Assembly (NCBI GenBank): GCA_001598975.1
Contig: BBXU01001862.1
Location: 1-42,273, forward strand
DNA from: Parachlorella kessleri
Lineage: Eukaryota > Chlorophyta > Trebouxiophyceae > Chlorellales > Chlorellaceae
DNA length: 42,273 bases
Direction: 5' to 3'
Below, one piece after another: positions 12,330 to 23,500 of this stretch (position 1 is its first letter; each line of letters starts with the position of its first letter). The notes under the pieces were generated by a model, which worked only from the letters and a program-made list of their open reading frames with translations, made no database searches and was not told the DNA's origin. The translations under genes were made by a program, and so were the position numbers.

Positions 12330-15300
12330 ATGACTACTCGGCAGTGTGACCCGTCTGTGGGAGCTATTCTGAGCCTGCTTGACGGCTACCTGTCCGCTGA
12401 AAACCTTAAAGTAGAGGTTGCGTCTGCCCAGCGTTTCCATGACGCTGTAGAGGGCCTTGCCGGCAGCAAAACACGCCAGCTGGTGCAGCTTCTGAGCAGG
12501 TATTTGACAGCAGGATGGTTCGGCAGCAAGCTTTCATGCCTGTTGAGAGCTGCAAAGCTGCACCGCTTTAAGACCATGAGCAGGGTTTTAAGACCACCCT
12601 GCTCATGGTCTTGGCTGCTGTTGTGCAGCGACCAAGCAGTCAGAGCTGCTGCTCGCCTTGCCACCTCCCCTCTGCTGAGCGGCTTCAGCCCTCCTTTGCA
12701 AAAGGAGGAATGGTATGGTAGCCTTCTCCCTGCCTTTTTCAGAGCTGCGGCGGGCAGCCTGGTGGCAAGCGCCTTGCTGCGCTGCCTGCTGCAAGACGGT
12801 GTGTGCAGCCGCCTCGGCGCCTCAGCTGCATACCGTTTCACGTCCAGCATACAGCAAGCGCTGGGGCCAGGGCGGGAGTCCCTCTTTCATATATGTAGCG
12901 CAGGGTCAGCCAGATTCGCAGGGCCAGGCATCCCTGCCTTGCAGCCTTGGCTGGTAGATGTGGTGGGTACCCACTTGGCAGCAGTAGACATAGGCTGCCA
13001 GCTGCTGCTGCAGCAGGCAGGGTCGCAGCTGCAGCAGGCGCTGCAGCGTACAGTGTGCCCGCCTGTGCAGATCCTCGTCTTCTGGCGCGCCGTTTTGAAC
13101 GCAATGGCCGCAGTGGAGAGAGCTGCCCCAGGCTAGTAGCTGCTTTAATTGATGCCCCAATTCCTGGGCACCACTGCACGCCATGGCGTCTGCTTGCTGC
13201 ATGCCAAGTTGAAGATGGCTAGTTCAGCCGTTGGCCTTCTCTGGAATGGCTTCCAGATCTGTTTTGTTCGTCCAACTTAGGCCGCAATACTATACCCAGC
13301 CTCTCCAAGCCTGATGTGCAGCGTGCTGTGCAGGGACTGTCAGCAAGAAGGGCTGGCTGTGGTCAGCACTGTCCTCCTTCCTCTGCCAGGTGCTTCAAGA
13401 AGCCCCGGACAAGCCCTTGCTCTTGCGGTTTGACGCGAACCCCTACAACCTGGCGTGCTGGGGTGATGTCCAGGAGCTTACGGATGCACGCTTGCTTTAC
13501 ATTCTCTCGGCCCGTGAAAGCCGCCAGGCAGGGGCCTGGGACAAGCAGTGGGGCTGTCTGGTAGCAGCGGTCAGCGCTTCTGCCAACCACCTATCGGAGC
13601 CGTCCCTGTCAGTGGGGTCCCAGTTCCTGCGCCAGTGCGGCAGCGCAGTTCTAGACTCCTGGCCCCTGGATGGCCGGCGCAACACCCTGGTGCTGCTTAC
13701 AGCCGGCACGCTGCGCCTGCTGCGGTCACTGCAGTCACAGCAGGGCAGGCCACAGAGCAGTGCCTCCAGGCGGAGGCTGTGCCATGCCCTGGGCAACAGC
13801 GGGGTTGCGCTGCTCAGCGTTGCCAAGCTGGGCCTCAAGCAGGGCCAACCTAGTGTGAGGCAGGTGCAGTCCTGCATGGAGGCCACTGCCCTTGGCCTGG
13901 CAGTAATGCATCCCATGGTTGATGCCATGGCAGAGCGGGGGGCAGCGGGCACTGAAGCGGCCAACTGGCTGGCGACGGCAGGAGTCTCAGCGCTGCAGCG
14001 GCTGGCGAGGCGCACTGACAATGGTGACAAGCTGTGGGAGGAAGCTGGCACAGAGGGCAGCCCAGTAGGCAGACTGCAGGCTCCAGATCTCCCAGTAGCA
14101 GCGGCAGAGGCAGCAGAGGCGGCTTTGCGGCTCTCGACTGCTTGCATGCGGCTGGCGGCACAGCAGCCATGTGTTCCTGGGAGACTCCTAGTTGCAGCCA
14201 GCATTGCCAGCTACTCTACCAAGCTGGCCAAGCAGCTGCTGGACGAGTGTGCAGCCAGGTGGCAAAACTGCCGGTGGGCACAGCACGGCTATGATGCCCT
14301 ACTCGGCCTGGGTCTGTCAGCCACCAAGCTGGCACTGGTGTCGTTTGGTATCGCTGCTTCACTGCCACCTGACAGCACTGCCCAGGCTATGTGTGCGGCG
14401 GTCGCTCCCGAGACGGGAGTCATGTTCAACATGTACCAGTCAGTAACGACGGCCATCAGCTCTCCAGGGCCCAGGACTGACCACATGTAAGTAGTAGACG
14501 ACGTGCTGCACCATTACGTGGTGCAACCTCTCTGTGACTCGTGCATCCTGCCAGGTCCTGTTCTGACAGAAGGCTGCATTGGGACCCAAGTCCCATGTTT
14601 CATAGCACCGTACGGGCAGGCTCCCATCGCGATCCGCCGCAGTCAAGCTGCGCGCCCTAAGCTGTGCAGGGTCTGTGTGGCTACCTCCCTTCAAGCCGCT
14701 TCCGAGGCACTGCTGTCTTCTCGTGGCCGCACCCCTTCACAAGCTCAGGCTTGCAACCTGCTGGCACAGCTGAACATCATGATGTCAACTCACGTGGACA
14801 CTCCGTGTTTGGTAAAGAAGTCCCTGTCGACAGGATTGGCAGCATTCACTCGTGCACTGGTAAGCTGCCTCGTGATCTCGGCTGTTGTGTTGTGGGATAT
14901 GTCCGCGCCATTGGGGGTCAGGAAGCTTCCAGCACATCTCCGACTTCTTGTCTCCTCCGTCCTTGTAGCAGGCATTGCCCGCCACCAGCTGTCTGTCAGG
15001 CTGGCAGGCATATTGGCCCAGCCAGTAATGCCTGCACTGGGAATGGACGTATACTAAGAGGCACATCGGGGCATAGCAGCTTCAGCTCGAGAGTGTACGT
15101 GGGTGAAAGTCAAGGTTGCTGCTCGCTTAGATGCCTGCCCAGTCAGCACCAGTGCCGTCATGGGGCAGAGATGCTGGGCTTGCACAACTTGCATACGTTT
15201 TGTCATTATCTCTCAATGCCTGGACACAGCACCTTTGCACCCTGCTTCCATGCACATCCGCAGAGTGCGCAAGGCGGACCGCAGAGTTTATTCCTGGCGT

Positions 15301-16302
15301 CGGGAGCGCTACTCCAGCTGGCGGGCATTTTGAGTGGATGTCATGGGCACTGGTGAGGATGCGAAACTTGCACTTGAAAATGGTCCTGAAAGGTGTATGG
15401 AGAAGCGGGAACAACATCACTTGCTGTTGCTCCTTCTTACAGACCAGTGCGTGGCATGAACTTCCAGGTTTCCCATCCTCTCAAATGTTGGCACTCATCT
15501 ACCTGCCTGACATGCAGGCTGGCTGTGCAAGTTGCCAAGCATGGCTGTCTGGGAAAGCTGGTGTCGCGTGTGAAATCCCTGGCCAGCAGCTCCCCAGTCG
15601 GGTTTCAGGCAGCGGAGGTGCGCATTTTGGTGTCAGTATGCCTTTGCAACCTACCAGTTGTGATAATATCGGTCGGCCCGGCCTTCTTTCTGGACGGGCT
15701 CTGCTGTGTCGCACACACGGATTGACCGAGCTAAATTCGCAGAATTTGCTGAACCCTTGCGCTGAACATGGATGGGTTTACTTGGTGTTTCCTTCGGCCC
15801 ATGCTCTCTGCAGAGACTTCGCGTGCTGGAGGGTGCGCAGCGCTTCTGTGTGGCCGTCAGCTTCGGCCTCCAAGCTGCCTGTGGCTCAGACTATCACCAT
15901 CAGCCGCTGGAGGAGTGCACGGCTCAAGTGAGGAATGCCAGCGCAGCCCAGATCCAGTCCAAAAGGTTCTGGGAAGGCACCGTGGAGGGGGGGATGCTTC
16001 CCCTGCTGCTGCGTGCAGCTGCACTTGCAGCGAAGGTGATGAGCGAACGAGATGAGCAGGAGCAGCAAGAGCAGCAGCCGCAGCAGCGGCAGGAAGCCCT
16101 GGTCATTGCCAGGGCGTTGGCCCTGCGGCCCTGCGCCAACCCGATGTGCACCAACGTGCGGGGCTGCAGCGAGGGGCGGCTGCGCGGCCGACGCTGTAGC
16201 GGGTGCGGGGTGGTGCGCTACTGCAGCAGGGAGTGCCAGCTGCAGCACTGGCAGCAGCATGGGCCCCTATGTGCCACACTATTTGTGGCAGAGGACATCT
16301 AG
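12330..16302 (+). CDS. MYND-2: C-terminal MYND zinc-finger protein, intact copy
   Basis: Exons 12330-12499, 12629-13131, 13334-14486, 14670-14859, 15264-15352, 15518-15617 and 15814-16302 give 897 residues with the family phase pattern 2,1,2,0,2,0. The N-terminus MTTRQCDPSVGAILSLLDGY aligns with MYND-3. The body carries GSLVASALLRCLLQDGV, QALQRTVC, LLTAGTLRLLR and LGLSATKLAL blocks. Exon 7 has RFWEGTVEGGMLPLLL, a Gln-rich linker and a complete MYND finger at about residues 842-888 (first ligand codon at 16132, all eight Cys/His ligands present). Exon 2 ends CCCAG followed by GCTAGT, so intron 2 needs a GC donor; no GT site keeps the phase. Intron 1 contains a perfect 17-bp inverted repeat. 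Its sister is MYND-3, with equal lengths for exons 1, 2, 4, 6 and 7 and a shared upstream region. No function beyond adaptor-type MYND binding can be inferred. Confidence 0.77.
12570..12612. repeat. Perfect 17-bp inverted repeat in MYND-2 intron 1
   Basis: Arms AAGACCATGAGCAGGGT (12570-12586) and ACCCTGCTCATGGTCTT (12596-12612) enclose a 9-nt loop. MYND-3 has only the right-arm-like sequence (CACCCTGCTCATGATTCTGG), so the left arm is a new inverted copy in MYND-2. Confidence 0.85.
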
Positions 16303-16656
16303 GGCCAACCGCCTATGTGGAGCTTTTGCTGGCTCCTCCAGCGAGAGACCCTGAGTCAGTTCAGCCTGGTTGCCGCTTGTGCTTTCTTTACTTCTCTCAG
16401 CCTGGCGGGTGTTGTCAGCGCTGCACTGGCATTAGCAATCGCCGTTCATGCCTTGCTGGAAGCTAGCTGTCGGGGGGAGGCGTGCAACCAGATCTGCCAA
16501 ATTATTAGAGCAACAAGGGAACTGTTCAGCACGCAAAGCCATTGTGGTGCTGCTGCCAATTCATGTACACATCTCATATACTTTGCTGGAGTCTCTACTC
16601 GGAGGGAGCGCAAGCGGAAGAGCAGGGTATCTGCGGACCTGGTTCAGTTTAATCAT
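16303..16656 (+). repeat. 3' flank of MYND-2, homologous to the MYND-1 3' flank
   Basis: Collinear with 11685-12020. Homology is interrupted at 16660 by the transposon and resumes after it at 20259. No equivalent sequence follows MYND-3. Confidence 0.7.
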
Positions 16657-16659
16657 GCA

Positions 16660-16692
16660 CACTGTGCTTACGGGCTATCCTGCAGGCGTCCT
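16660..16692 (+). repeat. Left terminal inverted repeat (33 bp)
   Basis: Begins CACTGTGC. All 33 bases equal the reverse complement of 20226-20258, and the match ends abruptly at base 34. It is bordered on the left by the target duplication GCA (16657-16659). Confidence 0.92.
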
Positions 16693-19600
16693 TTATATGT
16701 CATGCATGTTGTCCTACAGGCATCCTGCACTGCAGGACGCCAGCAGGACGATATGGGACATTGATGGGACAAATATGGGACAGATATGTGACACATATGG
16801 GACGGTTATGGGACATCTGTGGGACCCTTGCAAGACGCATGACAGCTGCAAGACGTGTTGGTGTGCACCAAGTTACAAGCCCTCGGACGCCTATGCCAGT
16901 GCCAAGGGTGTGTAGTTCCATGGCATACACCTCCTAGACGTGCCGTGAAGCTGACTATACCATGCACGGCTACAACAACTTCAGTCCAAACAAGTAAAGT
17001 AACCAAGAGCAGGTTTGAAAGGGAACCACTGCAGCCAAAGGAACGAGGGAGCTGGTTAACCTATCATGAGTTCCAGTGTGGTCAGACAACGCAACACACA
17101 GGAGTACTTGCCAAGTCCACCTCAGAGCACATCAAGCCACAGTCTTAAGGGTCATCTACATGTCTCGCACCAGCTAGAATGGCTGGGCACTAACAACCTA
17201 AGCTTCATACTTTGACATTCCTTGGCCTGCTGGCCTGGCTTGAGAAGGGTCCTCCTTGAGTTCTTGATATGCTTCATAGGCCCTGCACATATGAAAGCCA
17301 GCCTCCACCACTTCAGAAGTCCCTCATAACTGCAATTACCCAAGCAAATCGCCAACTGAAGGTTGTAACCACAGTAATTACTTATAAGACAACATGGATA
17401 CCCTTACCTACCTGGTTGCAGCCATGTCCTTCACTTAACCAGCAGCAGGTGTATGTCCAAGCTGCCTCACTAGGTGGGGCAGACACTCCTGCACACCCAA
17501 CAGCTAACTTTGTGACATGTCATGGGACAACTGCGCTCCGCTGGGTTGAAACAGACATGGTAGGGCTAGTTACGCAGCTTGCGTCGTCGTTGTTAGCTCA
17601 TCAAAAACACATACAACGGGGAAGTCACATTTCTGTCATACACACACGCCTTCAAACTCGCCCTGCTTGTACGTACATAACTCACCCAGCCGATCACAAA
17701 CTATTGATAGGCCTGCCATGCTTAGCCAGGTTTATTGACATAGTTATCGTGGGAGCAGCTCCTGCAAGCAACCAGCCCAAATGCTCCTCAAACTGCACTC
17801 TGGCTCCCTAGAATTGGCCAGGCTGGTGGTCATTTGGGACAAAGTGGGACTTGCACCTTTCACAACTGCAACCCTCGCATGATGGCGCAAAGCCCTTCTT
17901 TAACAGCCTGGCATGCGTGCACATCACACACCATCAACCAAAGCAACCACTGCGCTGCTAGCAGGACCAGCCTTGAGCGAGGTGGTCGGAATGATCTGTG
18001 TGAAGTGAGGTTGCCTATTTTCACCTAGTAAGGGGCAAGGTGGATCGGTCGCCAGTGCTGTTCGGCTGTAAACGTAGCACATAACAAGCCTCACCAGAGC
18101 CAAGTGCATGCCAACGACTGTTGCACTTGTGGCAACAGGTCCAGTCGGGTCACCAAGCGTGCAGCTCGAGACCGCTACGTGATGTCCCAGCATGACCCCT
18201 TCTTGAAGCTCTCCAGTGGTGAAGCCCTCGTCAGTTAGCTGCCGCGACTGTTGGCTACCCTTGGCCGTTGGCGGGGGTGCACAGCTGCTGAGGACGGTCG
18301 AGCTGAGCAGCGGTGCTAGAGTCACGCTGAACGAGCCTCAACTGCGCGATCTGTTGAGGCCAACGCCCAGACTGACAGTTGGGATGGCTGCAGGGCCTCC
18401 CGCAAGTTGATATCACTTTGTCTAGTCTGCAACTAACGGCTAGCAACTACTATTCGCTATTGGGGTGTACCTTGGTGCAAGTAACTGTTTGAGCTTGAGA
18501 GCGGGAGGGCCTAGCACGACCAGCAGCACTGGTTAGAGTCGATGGGACTGGGCCGCTATGTGGAAGGTTTGGTTGTACTTTGGTTGCACCAACCCGGATC
18601 AAGCAGGTACTACGCCTGACCGAACGACAGAAATGATGCAACCTTCCATCCCCTCCTGGCAGACCTTTTAAAGTATATGGTTCCGCCTGGTTGTTGGGGA
18701 GCACAACTAGGGATGGCAGCCTGAATGACTCAATGCCCAGTGCAAAAAGCCCTCCCCACCTGGTGGGGGGAAGAGTTGTCCTGGCTGCACCCGGTAACAA
18801 GATGAAGGTGGAGCTGAGAAGACAAGTGAAGACATCTGCGTGCCGCGAGCCAGCGTGGACGGACGGGCTGGATTCTGGCACAGCCACCTGCTGTCCCGGT
18901 TGCTCAGCTGGGCTCACTGCCCACGCACCCAGCCGTCACCCCGGCCACCACCCTAACCATTTGGATGCCTTAGCAGGCAACGGGCTGCCTTGGAAACTTC
19001 CCCTCCTTCAACCCTGCCTTCATGGCCTCTTTCTTTAGCATCACTAGCCAATGCGGGAGCCAGGCCGGGTGGCTAGGCAGCTGGATGAGTGCACTATTTG
19101 TTTACAGATGCGGCTGCTTGCTCACCCACTGTTGTAGCCAGCACCATGAAGGGACTTGTATCCTAATGCAGAGACAGGGATCTGAGCGAGTCTAAGAAGC
19201 ACGATAGAGCCTGGGAGACACGTGTATGCCACTAACGGTAGGTTATGGTTGGCACAGCCACTTGCACTAGCAATAGGCAGGAACCGCAGTGCCAATATCT
19301 CGGTGCTGCAGACTGGTCATGTTGGACGGGGCTGTGGTTCTGACATAGCTTGAGAGGGACCTTGCGACGGGCACAATGCGTCACGGAGTATGCTTAATAT
19401 ATAGAGAGAGATAGATATATCAATAAGACTCGTCTGCTTGCACTTATACCCGTTCTCATATTGCTTGCAGATTCATGGGCCGTATGTAGGGTCAAATAGT
19501 GCATGGCGGGTCAGCACCCAGCCAACGACAGCATAAGGGGCACTACAACGGCAAGGCGAGGATTCAGGATGCTGGAAGTATATCTACAGCCTGGCAGTTA

Positions 19601-20164
19601 TTAGCTGGGTGGCAGGTAGTGCAAACAGGGAGTAGAGCTGAGCTTGACTGGACTGACAGGGCTGGGTGCAGAATGAGCCTGAGTTTTGGTGATGAGTGGA
19701 GGACATGGCGAGGAGGCGGCACTGGAGTGTAGCTTGCACGGCGGCGGCAAGACAGGTGAGCCAGTACTGGTCCCAGATGTCCACCAAGTGTCAGAATTTG
19801 ATGTGTGATACCACAGCGTTTGGTGGCCATCCTGGAAGGAGGCCGTGTCTGGTAAGGGTGATGCATTGGTTGATTGCTCCAAGGCATAAGCATGTGGCTG
19901 GTGGCAGTTAGTCTGATCTGTACTTAGCCAACCTCACTTGCTGGTTTTTTTTTCATTTCCGATACCTTCCAGTGCAGTGCTCAAGCTCTTTGGCATATTG
20001 AAATATGGCTGGGAAACCGTCTACTGTCGTCCGCATTTGACATCGACTATGTAACATAACATACTGTGGCAGTACTGCTAGTAATATATAGCGACCCAGA
20101 GGCCTGTGAGCCTTTCAGAGGATGAGGGAGGTGCCCTGGCCACAGCCTGCCACTAGGGTGTGCA
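16693..20164. other. Interior of the transposon, no recognisable gene
   Basis: About 3.4 kb. The longest open frames are 17269-17811 (+, 180 codons) and 18450-18917 (-, 155 codons). Neither has a recognisable domain, nor do the several overlapping frames at 19564-19893. Short simple-sequence stretches include TATATAGAGAGAGATAGATA near 19398. The segment does not resemble the MYND genes. A transposase fragment split by introns remains possible. Confidence 0.5.
16748..16828 (+). repeat. Left subterminal repeat cluster of the transposon (TATGGGAC motif)
   Basis: About seven direct, imperfect copies of TATGGGAC lie every 10-13 bp, starting roughly 90 bp inside the left terminus. In CACTA elements such subterminal motifs are transposase-binding sites; that role here is inference. 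Confidence 0.75.
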
Positions 20165-20219
20165 GGACGTCATGCGGCCTGCATGACGTCCCATATGGCG
20201 TCCTGCGGCCATATGGGAT
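20165..20219. repeat. Right subterminal palindromes of the transposon
   Basis: Two adjacent hairpins lie here. GGACGTCATGC pairs with GCATGACGTCC (20165-20175 with 20181-20191, 5-nt loop). CCATATGGC pairs with GCCATATGG (20191-20199 with 20208-20216). They contain inverted and direct copies of the CATATGGGA/TCCCATATG motif seen at the left end, which ties the two ends to one element. Confidence 0.75.
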
Positions 20220-20225
20220 GGGTAC

Positions 20226-20258
20226 AGGACGCCTGCAGGATAGCCCGTAAGCACAGTG
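20226..20258 (-). repeat. Right terminal inverted repeat (33 bp)
   Basis: Ends GCACAGTG, the exact reverse complement of the left terminus. It is followed by GCA (20259-20261), the second copy of the target-site duplication. Confidence 0.92.
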
Positions 20259-20261
20259 GCA

Positions 20262-20544
20262 TGTGAAGGACCTGCAAATTTGCATTCAGCTGCATGGAGG
20301 ACAACACGCTCTAGCTAATGGGGCATGGGTGATCACTGCATGTCATGCAATAAGATGCTCTCCCTCCATGATCATGAGGCTGTCCCGCGCATTAAGGAAA
20401 GGCTGAGTGCCAGCATGATATGTCTGCTGCCCTGGTGCACCCACTTGTATCACGGGGCTGATTCCACAAGGATCATGCCCGAAAACCCTGCCAAATTCTG
20501 GTAGCCCACCGGCAAAGCCACGGCAAAGCTGCCCTTGAAGCCCC
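20262..20544 (+). repeat. 5' flank of MYND-3, homologous to the MYND-2 5' flank
   Basis: Collinear with about 12020-12329 and ending in the same GAAGCCCCATGG start context. It begins directly after the transposon's right target duplication. Confidence 0.7.
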
Positions 20545-23500
20545 ATGGCTACTCGGCAGGGTGACCCGTCTGTGGGAGCTCTTCTGACCCTGCTTGACAG
20601 CTACCTGAGCTGTGAAACCCTTGAAGGGGAGGTTGCGTCTGCCCAGCGTTTTCATGACGCTGTAGAGTCACTTGCCGGCAGCAAAACACGCCAGCTGGTG
20701 AAGCTTCTGAGCAGGTCAACTAGCGGAAAGGGCTGGCAGCAAGCGTTCATGCCTGTTGAGATCTGCGACCAACAGCTGCTAAGCTGCACTAATTACATGG
20801 CCACCCTGCTCATGATTCTGGCCCTGCTGTTGTGCAGTGATCAAGCCATAGCAGCTGCGGCTCGCCTTGCCACCTCCCCTCCCATTGGCAGCTTCAGCCA
20901 TCCTTTACCAAAGGCAGAGTGGTATGGCAGCCTTGTGCCTGTTATTTTCAAAGCTGCGGCAGGCAGCCTGGTTGCAGCCGCCTTGCTGCGCTGCCTGCTA
21001 CACGACGGTGTGAGCAGGCGGCTTGGCGGCTCAGCTGCGTACCGTTTTGCTTCCAGCGTACAGCAAGCGCTGGGGCCAGGACAACAGTCCCTCTTTCAGA
21101 TAACTGATGTGGGGTCAGCCAAGTTTTCAGGGCCAGCCAGCCCTGCCTTGCAGCCTTGGCTGGCGGAGGTGCTGGGTACCCACCTGGCAGCAGTAGACCG
21201 AGGCTGTCAGCTGCTGCTGCAGCACGCAGGGTCGCAGCTGCAGCAGGTGCTGCAGCGCACAGTGTGCCAGCCGATGAAGATCCATATCTTCTGGCGCGGT
21301 GTTCTGAGTGCATTGGCCACAGTGGAGAGAGCTGCCCCAGGCGAATGGCTGCTTTGAGTGCTGCCCATTGCATCTCAATGCTTGCCATGGCGAATGCTTT
21401 ATGCATGCTACGGTGAAGATTGCCAGTTCGGCATCTTGGCTTCTCTGACTTGGCTTCACTATCCTATTCGACATGCCCTGCGGCAGGGGCACGCTGCCTT
21501 GGTGTCGTTAACCCACACTGCAGGCACGTCCAACGCTGATTGTCCTCCTTGGGAAAGCCCCATGGGGCTAGGCCCAAGAAGTCACGGAGCAATCTTGATG
21601 GCTTCCCTCCTTGTTTGCTTGCTCAGCTATGGCAGGACTGCCAAGACTGCTGCTTCAACGTGCTGTGCAGGGGCTGTCAGCAAGAAGAGCTGGCTGTGGT
21701 CAGCACTGACCTCCTTCCTCTGCCAGGTGCTTCTAGGAGGGCTGGATCAGTCCGCACTGATGCGGTGGGACGCGAGCCCCCAGAATGCAGCCTGCTGGAA
21801 AGATCTCCAAGAGCTCACGGACACACGCTTGCGCCATATCCTCTCATCCCACAACAGCAGCTGGGCTGGGTCCTGGGGCAAGCAGTGGGGCTGTGTGGTG
21901 GCAGCGGTCAGCGCGTCCGCGCAGCGTCTATTCGAGGTGTCCCTGCGAAAGGACTTTCACATCCTGCGCCAGTTGGGTAGCGCAGCCTCCTGGCCGCTCA
22001 ATGGCCGGTGCAACACGCTGGTGCTGCTGTCAGCTGGCACGCTGCACCTGCTGCGGTTACTGCAGTCGCAGCAAGGGGGAACAGCAAGCAGTGGCTCCCG
22101 GAGGGATTTGTGCCGGGCCCTGGGCGACAGCGGGGTTGCGCTGCTCAGCGTTGCAAGGCTATGTCTCACGCAGGACAGACCCAGTGCAAGGCAGGTGCAG
22201 TCTTGCATGGAGGCCACTACCCTTGGCCTGGCAGCGCTGCGTCCCATGGTCGATGTCGTGGCAGAAGGCGAGGCAGCAGGCAGTGAAGCAGTGAAATGGC
22301 TGACGACCGCAGCAGTCCCTGCGTTGCAGCGGATAAAGGGGTGCAAGAACAACGGTGATCTGCTGTGGGAGCCAGACCGCACAGCTGACAACCCTTCCAG
22401 CGAGCTGCAGGCTCCAGACCTGCCAGTGGCAGCAGCAGAGGCAGCGGAGGCCGCTTTGCGGCTCTCGGCTGCCTTTCTGCGGCTAGCGCCGCAGCTGCAG
22501 TCTGTCCCAGGGGCACTCCTTGTCGCAGCCAGCGTTGTCAACTACTGTAGCGACCTAGCCAAGCAGCTCCTGGATGCGTGTGCAGCCGGGTGGCAGTCCT
22601 GCAGGTGGCCACAGCACGGCTACGATGCTCTACTCGGCCTGGGCCTGTCAGCCACCAGCTGGCACTGGTGGTGGCTGATGTGGCCGCTTCGCTGCCACCT
22701 GGCAGCATTTCCCAGGGCTTTCGTGCATTCATGCCGGAGACAGGAGCCGTGCTCAACATGTACCAGTCAGTCATGGTGGCTGTCAGCTCTCAGGGGCCCA
22801 GGACTGATCACTTGTAAGTCTTAGCTGACTGCGGCACCATTGCGTGGTGCAGTTTCACTTGTGACTCATGCATTGTGCCAGGGCCTGTTTTGATAGAATT
22901 CAGGCAGGCAGGTAATGTGCAGGGAACTGTGCTGGACACTTGTAAAAGTGCACCTGAGATGGACCTGTAACGCTCAGAGATGCACTCGATACTTCAGGCT
23001 GCATTGGGCCCAAGACACATGTTTCATTGCATCTTTCGCGCAAGCTCTCATCTCACCACGGTGCCATCAGGCCAACTTGGTAGGTTGTACCTGTGCAGGG
23101 TTTGCATGGCTACCTCCCTCCAAGCCGCTTCTGAGGCACTGCTGTCGTCTCCGGGCCGCACCCTTGCACAGGCTCAGGCCTGCAGCCTGCTGGCACAGCT
23201 TAACATCCTGATAGCAACTTACGTGGACCCGCCGAGTCTGGCAAAGAAGTCCCTAATGATAGGAGTGGCAGCATTCACCCGAGCACTGGTGAGCTGCCCA
23301 GGTCATGGGGCAGTGCATTACATGGGTGAGAGGTGCATCATCGGGCAGAGAGCATCCGTCCGACACATCTCCACCTCCTTGCTTTCTCCCGTCCCTCCAG
23401 CCGGCAATGCTCACCACCACCTGTCTGTCAGGGGGCGGACTTTGAGGCACAGCCATGCATGCCATGTGCACTGGCAGTGGTTTGTAACTTCATAGATAAG

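Larger units (their letters stand above)
16660..20258. mobile_element. CACTA (En/Spm)-like DNA transposon, probably non-autonomous, 3599 bp
   Basis: The two ends are perfect 33-bp inverted repeats beginning CACTGTGCTTACGGGCTATC (16660-16692 and, inverted, 20226-20258). The trinucleotide GCA flanks it directly on both sides (16657-16659 and 20259-20261). CACTR termini, a 3-bp target duplication and clustered subterminal repeats define the CACTA superfamily. Joining the flanks with one GCA recreates a sequence that aligns with the spacer between MYND-1 and MYND-2 (about 12001-12065), which is the empty site. Inside I find only short, unrelated open frames (for example 17269-17811 + and 18450-18917 -) and nothing I recognise as a transposase, so it probably relies on an element elsewhere. 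An intron-broken or captured host gene inside cannot be excluded by eye. Confidence 0.8.

Noticed and set aside
17269..17811. 180-codon open frame inside the transposon as a possible transposase
   Set aside because: The composition is low-information and has no DDE-type or zinc-binding pattern I can recognise. Similar chance frames occur on both strands here.
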